Shown here: positions 1 to 7,981 of the stretch, piece after piece
Position numbering within the stretch: the first letter of the stretch is position 1
Layout: every line of letters begins with the position of its first letter
Assembly (NCBI GenBank): GCA_046350555.1
Contig: JAXMAF010000016.1
Coordinates: 77,918-141,917, forward strand
Direction of reading: 5' to 3'
Origin: JAXMAF01 sp046350555
Lineage (GTDB): Bacteria > Planctomycetota > Phycisphaerae > Phycisphaerales > SM1A02
Length of the DNA stretch: 64,000 nt
Position numbers and translations under genes: made by a program
Notes under the pieces: generated by a model
Databases searched by the model: none
Seen by the model: the letters and a program-made list of their open reading frames with translations, nothing else
What the model was told of the DNA's origin: nothing

Positions 1-743
1 GGCAGGCGCGTCCAGAAGGGATGCTGCGTCCATTGCGTGTACCGCTCCGGATGCGGCATGAGGCCGAAGACGAGGCCCGAGGCATCGCAGATTCCCGCGA
101 TGTCGGCCACGGATCCGTTGGGGTTGTCGTCGGCCGCGTAGCGGATCGCGACCTGGCCGCGGCGCTCCAGCTCGTGGCGCAGCGCGTCGTCGCAGACGAA
201 CCGCCCTTCGCCGTGGGCGATAGGCAGCATCCGCGTCGATCCGGACGAACGCAGGCCGCGTGTCCAGATGCAGCGCGCCTCCTCGGGGATCTCGACGCGG
301 ACCCAGCGATCGCTGAAGCGCGCCGAGGCGTTGTCCATCAGCGCGATGGTGGGCGTCGCGGCCTGCGCGGGCCACGGCACGCCGGCGTCTGGACCCGGCA
401 GCAGTCCGGCCTGCACGGCGATCTGGAACCCGTTGCACGGCGCGATGAGCGGCACCCCGCGCTCGATCGCGGCGACGAGCGCCGGGTAGATGCTCCGGCG
501 GATCAGTTGCGCCATGATGCGGCCCGCGGCGACGTCGTCGCCGTACGAGAAGCCGCCCGGCAGGCCGATGAGCTCGAACCGCGCGAGCAGCGCCGGCTCG
601 GCGACGAGGCGCTTGAGGAGGATCGACTCCACCTCGGCGCCGGCAAGCCGGAACGCCTCGACCAGCTCGCCGTCGCAGTTGATCCCCGGAGCCGTGATGA
701 CGAGCGCTGCGGGCGCGGGAGGCGCGGTGGGCACGTTTGGCAT
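1..743 (-). CDS. purQ: FGAM synthase glutaminase subunit (partial, C terminus off the window)
   Basis: PurQ hydrolyses glutamine and passes ammonia to PurL for formylglycinamidine ribonucleotide synthesis, step 4 of purine synthesis, in the cytoplasm. The minus-strand reading frame begins at an ATG (743-741) with MPNVPTAPPAPAALVITAPG and contains the glutamine-amidotransferase elbow CNGFQ with the nucleophilic Cys. It also has GGFSYGDDVAAG, HGEGRF and, near the window edge, MPHPERYT carrying the catalytic His and Glu. This is a class-I amidotransferase of the small PurQ type, about 245 codons in view, with only the last residues missing at coordinate 1. It lies downstream of purL on the same strand but is separated from it by 640 bp of repeats, so co-transcription is uncertain. 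Confidence 0.93.
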   Translation of the reverse strand, partial: MPNVPTAPPAPAALVITAPGINCDGELVEAFRLAGAEVESILLKRLVAEPALLARFELIGLPGGFSYGDDVAAGRIMAQLIRRSIYPALVAAIERGVPLIAPCNGFQIAVQAGLLPGPDAGVPWPAQAATPTIALMDNASARFSDRWVRVEIPEEARCIWTRGLRSSGSTRMLPIAHGEGRFVCDDALRHELERRGQVAIRYAADDNPNGSVADIAGICDASGLVFGLMPHPERYTQWTQHPFWTRL

Positions 744-787
744 GGTGGTGGTCGCGGGGTCGGGTCGAACGTGAGCGTACTCGCGTT

Positions 788-976
788 GGGCCGCGGAGGG
801 ACGCTGAGGAGAGATCAGCCGCGGAGGGCCGCGGAGGGACGCGGAGGAGGGATGAGCCGCGGAGGGACGCGGAGAGACGCGGAGGAGGGATTGGCCGCGG
901 AGGGCCGCGGAGAGACGCGGAGGAGGGATGAGCCGCGGAGGGACGCGGAGAGGCGCGGAGGAGGGATCAGCCGCGG
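788..976. repeat. CCGCGGAGG-type intergenic repeat array, G-rich orientation
   Basis: About 190 bp of short degenerate units built from CCGCGGAGG, GACGCGGAG and GAGGGAT(C/G)AG, each containing the palindrome CCGCGG. Units are irregular in length (about 15-45 bp) with no constant spacer. It sits in the 640-bp gap between purL and purQ. The same unit recurs as its reverse complement at 1249-1374 and again at 19566-19682, so it is a dispersed intergenic family rather than a coding region. Confidence 0.8.
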
Positions 977-1131
977 AGGTCGCGGCGTCGAGGGCATGTG
1001 GTGCGGGAACGCGGTTGAACACAGTCGGAGCGCGCCGCGCAGCACGTGGGTCCCATCCGAATTCCTCTTGACCATCGATCCAAGGCCCTCTTGCGCGTCC
1101 CTCTTGACTCCAGCGCCCCTCCCCGAAGACC

Positions 1132-1195
1132 CAATCCCACACCGAGATGCCACTGCGGACAAGGGGTCGAACGACATGGAGTTCTGGCGGAATCC
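1132..1195 (+). repeat. Dispersed ~65-bp intergenic repeat, copy A
   Basis: This stretch contains CCGAGAT, then CAAGGGGTCGA, and ends in CGGAATCC. It aligns by eye along its length with 18034-18102 (reverse orientation) and 55207-55268. Shared blocks are the CC-ATCCC start, CCGAGA(T/C), GGGGTCGA and the terminal CGGA(G/A)TCC. It lies between the two inverted CCGCGG arrays in the purL-purQ gap. No coding function is seen. Confidence 0.6.
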
Positions 1196-1248
1196 GAATC
1201 CCAGTTCACTCCGCTCCGTGACAGTCCCATGCCATCAAAGACGATTCC

Positions 1249-1374
1249 TCTCCGCGTCCCTCCGCGGCCCTCCGCGGCTAATTCCTCTCCGCGTCTCTCC
1301 GCGGCCCTCCGCGGCTGATCTCTGCTCAGCGTCTCTCCGCGGCTAATCTCTCCTCGGCGTCCTCCGCGGCCACC
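1249..1374. repeat. CCGCGGAGG-type intergenic repeat array, C-rich orientation
   Basis: This is the same repeat family as 788-976 but in the opposite orientation, with units of the form CTCCGCGTC(C/T)CTCCGCGGC. The two arrays face each other across 270 bp, so the purL-purQ gap could fold into a long imperfect hairpin. It ends just before the purL stop codon. No gene is seen on either strand. Confidence 0.78.
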
Positions 1375-1383
1375 CGCCGCGCC

Positions 1384-4300
1384 TCACCAGTCGAGCGGCT
1401 CGCGCCACGCGCGGCGAAGCTCGTCGACGGGCGCGCGGAAGCCGCCGGCGAGGACGAGATCGGGCGTCGAGACGGTTCGACCGATCGTCTCGTGCGGCAG
1501 GTCGCCGAGCCTGGCGCGAAGCTCCGTCAGATCGCCCGGGGCCACCTCGAGCACGTAGCGCGACGGCGTTTCGCCGAAGAGCGCCGCGAACCGCTCCGTC
1601 TCGGCGGCCTCGCGAAGCTCGAGCTCTGCGCCGACTCCACCGCCGATGCACATCTCCGCGACGGCCACGAGCAGTCCGCCCTCGCTCGCGTCGTGGGCGC
1701 TGCGGACCAGTCCGGCGGCGATCGCGGCCGCGACGGCGCGGGCGATCGCTGGACCGGCGACCCGATCGACCGCGGGCAGGTCGCCGAAGTCGCATCCAAA
1801 GATCCGTCCAACCTGGCTTCCTCGCAGCGTCATGCTGCGCGGACCGACCAGGACGAGGATGCTCCCGGCACCCTTGAGGTCGCTCGTGACGCAGCGGCGC
1901 ACGTCGTCGACGATCGCCATGCCCGAGACGAGCAGCGTGGGCGGGATGGCGATGACCTCGCCCTCCTCGGTCACGAACTGGTTGTTGAGCGAGTCCTTTC
2001 CGGAGACGAAGGGCGTCCGGTACGCCTTGGCGCCGTCGTAGCAGCCCTCGGCGGCGCGGACGAGTGCTCCCAGGTTGCGCGGATCCTTGCAGCTTGGCCA
2101 GGAGAAGTTGTCGAGGATCGCGATGCGCGACGGATCCGCGCCCACGCAGACGAGGTTGCGCACGCACTCGTCGATCGCCGCCAGGGCCATCAGGTACGGA
2201 TCGTCGCGAAGGCCCGTGCACAGGCCATTCGCGATCGCGAGTCCGCGCGTCGAGCCGTGCACGGGGCGGACGACCGCGGCGTCGCCGGGGCCTTCCTGGC
2301 TCGGGCCGACGAGGGCCTTCACGACGCTGCCGCCCTGCACCTCGTGGTCGTACTGGCGCACGATCCAGTGCTTGCTCGCGATGTTGGGATGGCCGAGGAG
2401 CTTCGTCAGGGTGTCGCGCAGCGGCGGCGGAGACCAGGTCGCGGGACGCGGTCGGGGCATGGCGTGCTCGAAGACGGCTTCGCGCACGGGAGTCGGAAGG
2501 GCCTCGTCGAGAAACGCGGTCGAGAGCCGGCCCGCCTCGACGCCGCGCCACCGCAGCACGAGATCGCGCGTGGGTGTCCCGAACTGCCCGAGATCCACGA
2601 AACTCGACACCGTGCTCCGCGCAGATGCGGCGCACCTCGTCGAGGCGGGCCGGCGCTACCGCCAGCACCATCCGTTCCTGCGCCTCGCTGATCCAGACCT
2701 CCGTCGGCGAGAGCCCGGCGTACTTGAGCGGCGCGCGGTCGAGGTGCACGTCGGCGCCGAGCACGCGGCCCATCTCCCCCACCGCGCTCGAGAAGCCTCC
2801 GGCTCCGCAGTCGGTGATGGCGTTGAACTGGCATCCGGCCGGATGGTCGCGCAGCGCGAGGATCGCGTCGAGCGTCTTCTTCTGGGTGATCGCGTTGCCG
2901 ATCTGCACCGCATGGCTGAACTCGTCGGCATGCGTGTCGGTCAGCTCGGCCGACGAGAACGTCGCGCCGTGGATGCCGTCGCGACCGGTGCGCCCGCCGA
3001 GCGCCACGATCCGGTCCCCGGCGCGCACCTCGCCGCGGATCTTGTCGCGCGGCATCACGCCGATGCACCCGCAGTAGACGAGCGGGTTGCCGATGTAGTC
3101 GTCGTCGAACCAGACCGCGCCGTTGAGCGTGGGGATGCCCATGCGATTGCCGTAGTCGCGCACGCCAGCGACGACCTGACGCAGGATCCGCTGTGGATCC
3201 AGGCAACCCGCGGGCACCCGCGGACGCGCCCCCGGCCGCGCCGGATCGCGCCGGGGGAAGGCGACGCAGAAGACGTCGGTCGATGCGATCGGCTTCGCGG
3301 CCAGGCCCGTTCCCATGATGTCGCGGATGCAGCCGCCGATGCCAGTCGCGGCGCCGCCGTAGGGCTCGATCGCCGACGGATGGTTGTGCGTCTCGCACTT
3401 GAAGCAGACGGCGTGCCGATCGTCGAAGGCGATGACGCCGGCGTTGTCCACGAAGACCGAGAGGCACCAATCGATCCCGCCGTCGGGGCCGCCGCCCATG
3501 AGCTCGTGCGTGGCCGCGGCCACCGTGGACCTGAGCAGGTTGCGGATGACGATCGATCCGTCGCCAGCCGCCTCGTGTCCGGGACGTCCATCCGCGGCGA
3601 GGACGGGGCCGGCGCCACCCCGCGCGGCCGAAGCCGCGCCGCCTCGCTCCACGTAGCGGATCGTCGACTTGAGCGTCTTGTGGACGCAGTGCTCCGACCA
3701 CGTCTGCGCGATCGTCTCGAGCTCGATCTCGCGCGGTTCGCGGCCGGCCGCGCGATAGTGGTCGCGGATCGCCCGCATCTCGTCGAGGGCGAGGAAGAGA
3801 TGCGCCTCGCGCGAGAGCTTCTCGAGCGCCGCGTCGTCGAGTTCCCGCAGCGCGATCTCCCGCACCGTCGCGTCGTGGGGCTGCGGTCGCGGGAAGGACT
3901 CCGGCGCGAACGGCCCGCGATGGATCGCGTGGATGACCGGATTGGCGAGGAAGCGCGCCACGAGCTCCGCCGCGCCGTCGAGGTCGATGCCGTGCAGGTC
4001 CCAGCGACTGCCGGTGCGGACGCTCACCCGCGCGCCGATCATCGCCTCGATCGCGACCTCGACGCTTTCCGCCGCGGGATCGGCGACGCCGGGAAGCGGG
4101 TGGACCTCGACGGTCGCGATGTCGGCGGCGGTCGCGGCGGCGACCGCATCCGATGCGCCGGCCCGCTGCCCGGCGGCGCGGCGGCGCGGCGGGCCGTACG
4201 CCGCCCGCTGCGTGACGGGGTCGGCGAGGAGCTCCTCGGCGACCTGCCGCAGCGCCGCGTCGTCAAGGTCGCCCTCGATCAGGTAGACCGACGCGTGGTC

Positions 4301-4471
4301 GATCCGAGAGGGAAGCGTGATCACGCCCAGGGAGCGCCTCGCGCAGGCGGCGTCGCCGCGCGCGTCTGGCATCCCGGCGCGCGGGCGGACCTCGATGCGA
4401 TGCACCGCGGTCGAGGCGGCGGATGGAACGGACGAGACGGCGGAGTCGTGCGGGACGGATGGTTCGCGCAT
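1384..4471 (-). CDS. purL: FGAM synthase large subunit with N-terminal tandem PurS-like modules (one frameshift)
   Basis: PurL makes formylglycinamidine ribonucleotide from FGAR, ATP and ammonia delivered by PurQ. Residues about 24-90 and 118-185 are two PurS-like modules (RIEVRP...ASVYLIEG and ATVEVHP...WDLHGIDL). The AIRS-like catalytic core follows, with SEHC at 259-262 and HNHPS at 362-366. The frame breaks at 2600-2602, where a TTT on the coding strand should be TT for the protein to continue into EFVDLGQFGTPTRD. The remaining ~405 residues then run cleanly to the TGA at 1384. The joined product is about 1,029 residues. Conservation on both sides of the break suggests a sequencing or assembly indel, although a real frameshift mutation is possible. 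No glutaminase domain is fused; purQ supplies it. Confidence 0.92.
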
Positions 4472-4543
4472 GAGAGGCGTTGGAAGCGGCGATCGTAGCG
4501 GCGATCGGCCCGCGGTCGCCTCGCTCGCGCGCGGCGCGCGCCG

Positions 4544-5989
4544 TCAGAAGAGCAGTTGGAACTGCGTGCGGACGACGAGCTGCCCGGTCGTCGCGGATGG
4601 ACGCCAGCCGGCGAGGTCCGAGGCCCAGAACTGCGAGACGTCGTCGAGGCCGACGCCGACGTCCAGCGAAAGCTTCGCGTCCTGGCCGTCGATGTACCAG
4701 TTCACGCCGGCGGTGATGACCGAGAGGTCCGGCGGCGAGATCAGGTTGTTGTTCGAGTCGATCTGGCCCAACTCCCAGCGGGCGTAGAGCTCCAGCTTCG
4801 GCGCCACGTAGACGCCGCCCTGCACGACAAGACCCCAGATGTTCCAGATACCGAAGTTGCCGTCGCTGTACGACCATGTGAACGACGAGAAGAGGTTGGC
4901 GCCACCGAACGCGACCGAGATGTCGGCGGTCGAGTTGAGCCAGGAGACGTTCGCCTGCGAGCTGCCGAACTCGTTCTCCTGGTAGTGCATCGCGGCGCCG
5001 ACCAGCACGCCGAAGGGATCGCCCGGCGGGCTCGTGAGCTGCTGGAACTGCTTCCAGTCTCCGGCGAGGAGGAACTGGAGGCGCGACGTGAACGAGTACT
5101 CGACATTCTCGATCGACCAGGGCGAGTTCGCGGGGAACGTGTTGACGAGCTGGCCGATTCCGCCGAGCAGGTTGTCCGTGCCTCCGTCGCTGTACGCCAG
5201 GTCCCAGCTCATCCAGTCGCCCTGGTACTCGAGCTCGACGCCCTGGCTGCGGCCGATGTTGAGCGACTCGTTGATCAGCGACCGTTCGATGGCGAGCTGG
5301 TAGCCGCTGTAGACGAGCTCCTCGCGGTTGAAGGGCAGCTTGAACTGGCCCGCGCGCAACGACCACTCGTCCACGAATTGCCACCGCACCCACGCGTCGT
5401 AGAGCTGGAAGTTGCCGCCCTTGACCTCGCCGGTCTGCGGATTGCTGTCGGGCGCGTCGCCGCCGGCGCGGCTGAAGCCACCTTGGATCAGGTACTGGAG
5501 CGACTTGTCGAAGACGTGTCCTCGGAAGGTGAGACGGGTTCGCGTGTTCTCGAAGCCGTGCTTGTACTGGTCGGTGAAGTCGACGATGTTTTCCTGCTGG
5601 CGGTAGTTGAAGATGTACCGGAACTGGATCTCACCCTCGATCTCCAGTCGGAACCGCCCATCGGGACTGCTCAGGAAGAACCCGTTGTCCCAGCCCGCCG
5701 TCATGCCGCTGGACTGGAGCGACGCACGCGCGTCGGCGTCCGCGAGCACGTCCTGCACGAGCGACCGGATCTCGGTCGCGCGCTGCTCCGTGAGCCAGTT
5801 CTCGCCCTGCTCGGCGCGCAGGTCGCCGACCTCGTTGCGCAGCGCCTTGTTGTCCTTCTCGAGCGACTCGATGCGCTCGGCCATCTCGCGCATGCGACGC
5901 TCGAGATCCGACTCCGACTGGCGGGCCAGGGCGGGAACGGCGATCGCGGAGACGGACGCGACGGCGACAACGATGGCGGAATGGCGCAT
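4544..5989 (-). CDS. OprP/O-like outer-membrane porin, copy 1
   Basis: This is a 481-residue predicted beta-barrel porin for diffusion of small anions or phosphate-like solutes; substrate is not readable from the sequence. Residues 1-22 form a signal peptide ending in ALA. Residues about 25-60 are a predicted coiled coil (LERRMREMAERIESLEKDN) typical of planctomycete porins. Alternating-hydrophobic strands follow and the protein ends in FQLLF, the outer-membrane C-terminal Phe signature. A GAGGAG ribosome site sits 6 bases before the ATG. It is a clear paralogue of the gene at 6240-7664: both share the ENWLTEQRA-type segment, SLQSSGMTAGWD and the C terminus. The hairpin terminator of copy 2 lies just upstream, so it is probably transcribed separately. 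Confidence 0.85.
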   Translation of the reverse strand: MRHSAIVVAVASVSAIAVPALARQSESDLERRMREMAERIESLEKDNKALRNEVGDLRAEQGENWLTEQRATEIRSLVQDVLADADARASLQSSGMTAGWDNGFFLSSPDGRFRLEIEGEIQFRYIFNYRQQENIVDFTDQYKHGFENTRTRLTFRGHVFDKSLQYLIQGGFSRAGGDAPDSNPQTGEVKGGNFQLYDAWVRWQFVDEWSLRAGQFKLPFNREELVYSGYQLAIERSLINESLNIGRSQGVELEYQGDWMSWDLAYSDGGTDNLLGGIGQLVNTFPANSPWSIENVEYSFTSRLQFLLAGDWKQFQQLTSPPGDPFGVLVGAAMHYQENEFGSSQANVSWLNSTADISVAFGGANLFSSFTWSYSDGNFGIWNIWGLVVQGGVYVAPKLELYARWELGQIDSNNNLISPPDLSVITAGVNWYIDGQDAKLSLDVGVGLDDVSQFWASDLAGWRPSATTGQLVVRTQFQLLF

Positions 5990-6104
5990 GGGAGCTCCTC
6001 GCGCTGGGGATGATACCGGAAGCGTCGACGCGCAACGACGAGCCGCGTGGCGAACGCCCGTGCGGGCGCCCGCCGCCGCGGAGCGCTTGAGACCGCGCAG
6101 AACG

Positions 6105-6135
6105 AAAAACCGGCCGACTCCTGGGAGTCGGCCGG
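6105..6135 (-). terminator. Rho-independent terminator after porin copy 2
   Basis: A perfect 12-bp inverted repeat (CCGGCCGACTCC at 6110-6121 pairing with GGAGTCGGCCGG at 6124-6135) is followed on the minus strand by TTTTT (plus-strand AAAAA at 6105-6109). It lies about 105 bp past the stop codon of the porin at 6240-7664 and before the start of the second porin. Confidence 0.85.
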
Positions 6136-6239
6136 TCGAGTCGTCGAGGTCCCGTGGCTTGCGTGCGATTCGAGAATCGCCGGGACGTTCGTCGGGTGGA
6201 TGACGGAATGGTCATCCAACTGCGCTTCCTGGAACTGAC

Positions 6240-7664
6240 TTAGAAGAGCAGCTGGAACTGGGCGCGAAGCACGTACTCCTGCTTCGAGCCGTAGTTGTTG
6301 AGCCAGCCAGCGCTGGAGTTCGCGAACGAGTTGTCGAAGCCGTCGAACGTGAAGCCGAGGTCGACGGTGATCTTCGAGGCGTGCTTGGCGAAGTACCAGT
6401 TCACGCCGCCCGTGAGGACCGAGAGGTTCTCCGGGGTGGCGTTGTCGGTGTCGGCCCATTCGTAGCGAGCGAAGAGCTCGCACTTGTCCGGGATGACGAA
6501 GACGCCGCCCTGCACGAGGAAGCCGAACTGGTTCGCGGTGCCGTTGTTGGTCTCGCTGTCGACGTCCGAGTTCGCCCAGAGGAACGCACCGTAGAGGTTG
6601 GCTCCACCGAACTCGGCCGAGATGTCAGCCGTCGCGGCGAGCTGCTGTCCGACCGACTGGGGAATCACTGCGGGCAGACCGTACTCGGCGCGCTGCCAGT
6701 TGATGGCGGCGCCGACCATGAGGCCGAACGGCTCGCCGTTCCAGCTCGTGAAGTCGTCGAACTGCTTCCACTCGCCGGCGATCATGTACTCGGCGCGAGC
6801 GGTGGCCGCCCACTCCGTGGTCGGAACCTGCCAGGCGGTGTTCTGGCTGCCGGGGCCCCAGAAGCTGTTCGCGCCCTTGCCGATGCCGTCGCCGTACATC
6901 GCCTCGGCACGGAACTGATCGGACTGGTAGCCGAGCGAGATGCCCTGCGTGTACGTCTGGCCGTACTTCTGGTCGAGGAGCGAACGCTCCACGGCGAGCT
7001 GACGGCTGCTCGACACGAGCTCTTCACGCATCCACGGCGCCTTGTACTGGCCGAAGCGCGTGTAGATGCCGTTGTCGAAGTCCTTCTGGATCCACGCATC
7101 CTCGAGCGTGAACGTGCCGCTGCTGTTGTCGACCGACGTGCCGCCGACCGAGGTGCCGCGGCTGAAGTTGCCCTGAACCTTGTAGGTCCAGGTCTTGTCG
7201 ATCACGTTGCCCGTGAAGATCAGCTTCGTGCGGCGGTTCTCGAAGCCATCGCGCCAGTGGTCGGTGTCGGCGCCCGGAGGAGCGTTGTTCTCGTCCGGAT
7301 TGCGGTCGTTCATCACGTACCGGAACTGAATCTGGCCGTTGATCCGCAGCTTGAAGTTGCCGTCGGGGCTGGCGAGGAAGAAGCCCTTGTCCCAGCCGGC
7401 GGTCATGCCCGAGGACTGCAACGACGCGCGGCTGTCGGCGTCGGAAAGCACATCCTGGACGAGGCTGCGAATCTCCGAAGCGCGCTGCTCGGTCAGCCAG
7501 TTGTTGCCCTGCTGAGCCTTGATCTGGTCCAGCTCAGCCTTGAGCGCGGCGATTTCCTTCATCGCGGCGTCGTTGGTCGTCGCGGGGGTCTCAGCGAAGC
7601 TCGCGCCCGAAAGCGCGAGGGTCGTAGCACCCGCGAGGAGCCCAACTCGATTGGTCAGACTCAT
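6240..7664 (-). CDS. OprP/O-like outer-membrane porin, copy 2
   Basis: This is a 474-residue predicted trimeric-type porin. The chosen ATG (7664) gives a signal peptide (MSLTNRVGLLAGATTLALSG, cleavage near SFA) and has the ribosome site AGGAGA 8 bases upstream. A longer frame to 7754 exists but adds non-signal sequence. A short coiled coil (MKEIAALKAELDQIKAQQ) precedes the barrel, and the C terminus is AQFQLLF. It is about as long as copy 1 and shares its coiled coil, LTEQRASEIRSLVQDVL segment and end. It is followed by a strong terminator and preceded by a candidate promoter, so it looks like a monocistronic, well-expressed gene. Substrate is unknown. Confidence 0.86.
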   Translation of the reverse strand: MSLTNRVGLLAGATTLALSGASFAETPATTNDAAMKEIAALKAELDQIKAQQGNNWLTEQRASEIRSLVQDVLSDADSRASLQSSGMTAGWDKGFFLASPDGNFKLRINGQIQFRYVMNDRNPDENNAPPGADTDHWRDGFENRRTKLIFTGNVIDKTWTYKVQGNFSRGTSVGGTSVDNSSGTFTLEDAWIQKDFDNGIYTRFGQYKAPWMREELVSSSRQLAVERSLLDQKYGQTYTQGISLGYQSDQFRAEAMYGDGIGKGANSFWGPGSQNTAWQVPTTEWAATARAEYMIAGEWKQFDDFTSWNGEPFGLMVGAAINWQRAEYGLPAVIPQSVGQQLAATADISAEFGGANLYGAFLWANSDVDSETNNGTANQFGFLVQGGVFVIPDKCELFARYEWADTDNATPENLSVLTGGVNWYFAKHASKITVDLGFTFDGFDNSFANSSAGWLNNYGSKQEYVLRAQFQLLF

Positions 7665-7981
7665 GCCTGAATCTCCTATCTGTCGGACGGCCCCAAGACT
7701 CGCAGGAGCCCGCCCTGAACTCATCCACCCGTCCGCCAGGTGCACGCGCCACATTGGCGCGGCCGGACGTGCTTTGGTCTATCGGCCCGCGAAGGGCCTT
7801 CGGTTGAAAAGGCGGAATATAGCAGGCGGCCGCGAAAGGTAAAGCCGAAGCCCACCTCGCAGGCCGTTTCCCCGCGGAATCGCTCGTGGGCCACGGCTCT
7901 TGCACTTCCACAAGCGATTTGTCCTCAATCACTTACAGTCATGTGAGGGCGTGGCAAGAACATGCTGCGATCGCACAAAGA
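7665..7981. other. Intergenic region upstream of porin copy 2
   Basis: This 317-bp gap between radA and the porin has visibly lower GC than its surroundings. It contains a candidate sigma-70-type promoter for the porin (7816-7843) and, in the inferred leader, a small GGCCC/GGGCC hairpin around 7785-7805. No gene is convincing on either strand. Confidence 0.6.
7816..7843 (-). promoter_or_regulatory. Candidate sigma-70-like promoter of porin copy 2
   Basis: On the minus strand TTTACC (7843-7838) and TATATT (7821-7816) are separated by 16 bp, resembling -35 and -10 boxes. The inferred leader is about 145 nt. This is a motif-level call only. Confidence 0.4.

Noticed and set aside
788..976. CRISPR array
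   Set aside because: Units are irregular, contain a palindrome, and have no unique spacers or cas genes.
21..1346. A 441-residue plus-strand frame over purQ and the CCGCGG arrays
   Set aside because: Its first part is antisense to purQ and its second half is translated repeats (Arg/Gly/Glu-rich). No domain or start signal.
2590..2612. Programmed ribosomal frameshift in purL
   Set aside because: No recognisable slippery heptamer or downstream structure, and similar single-base gains occur in carB and the secretin.
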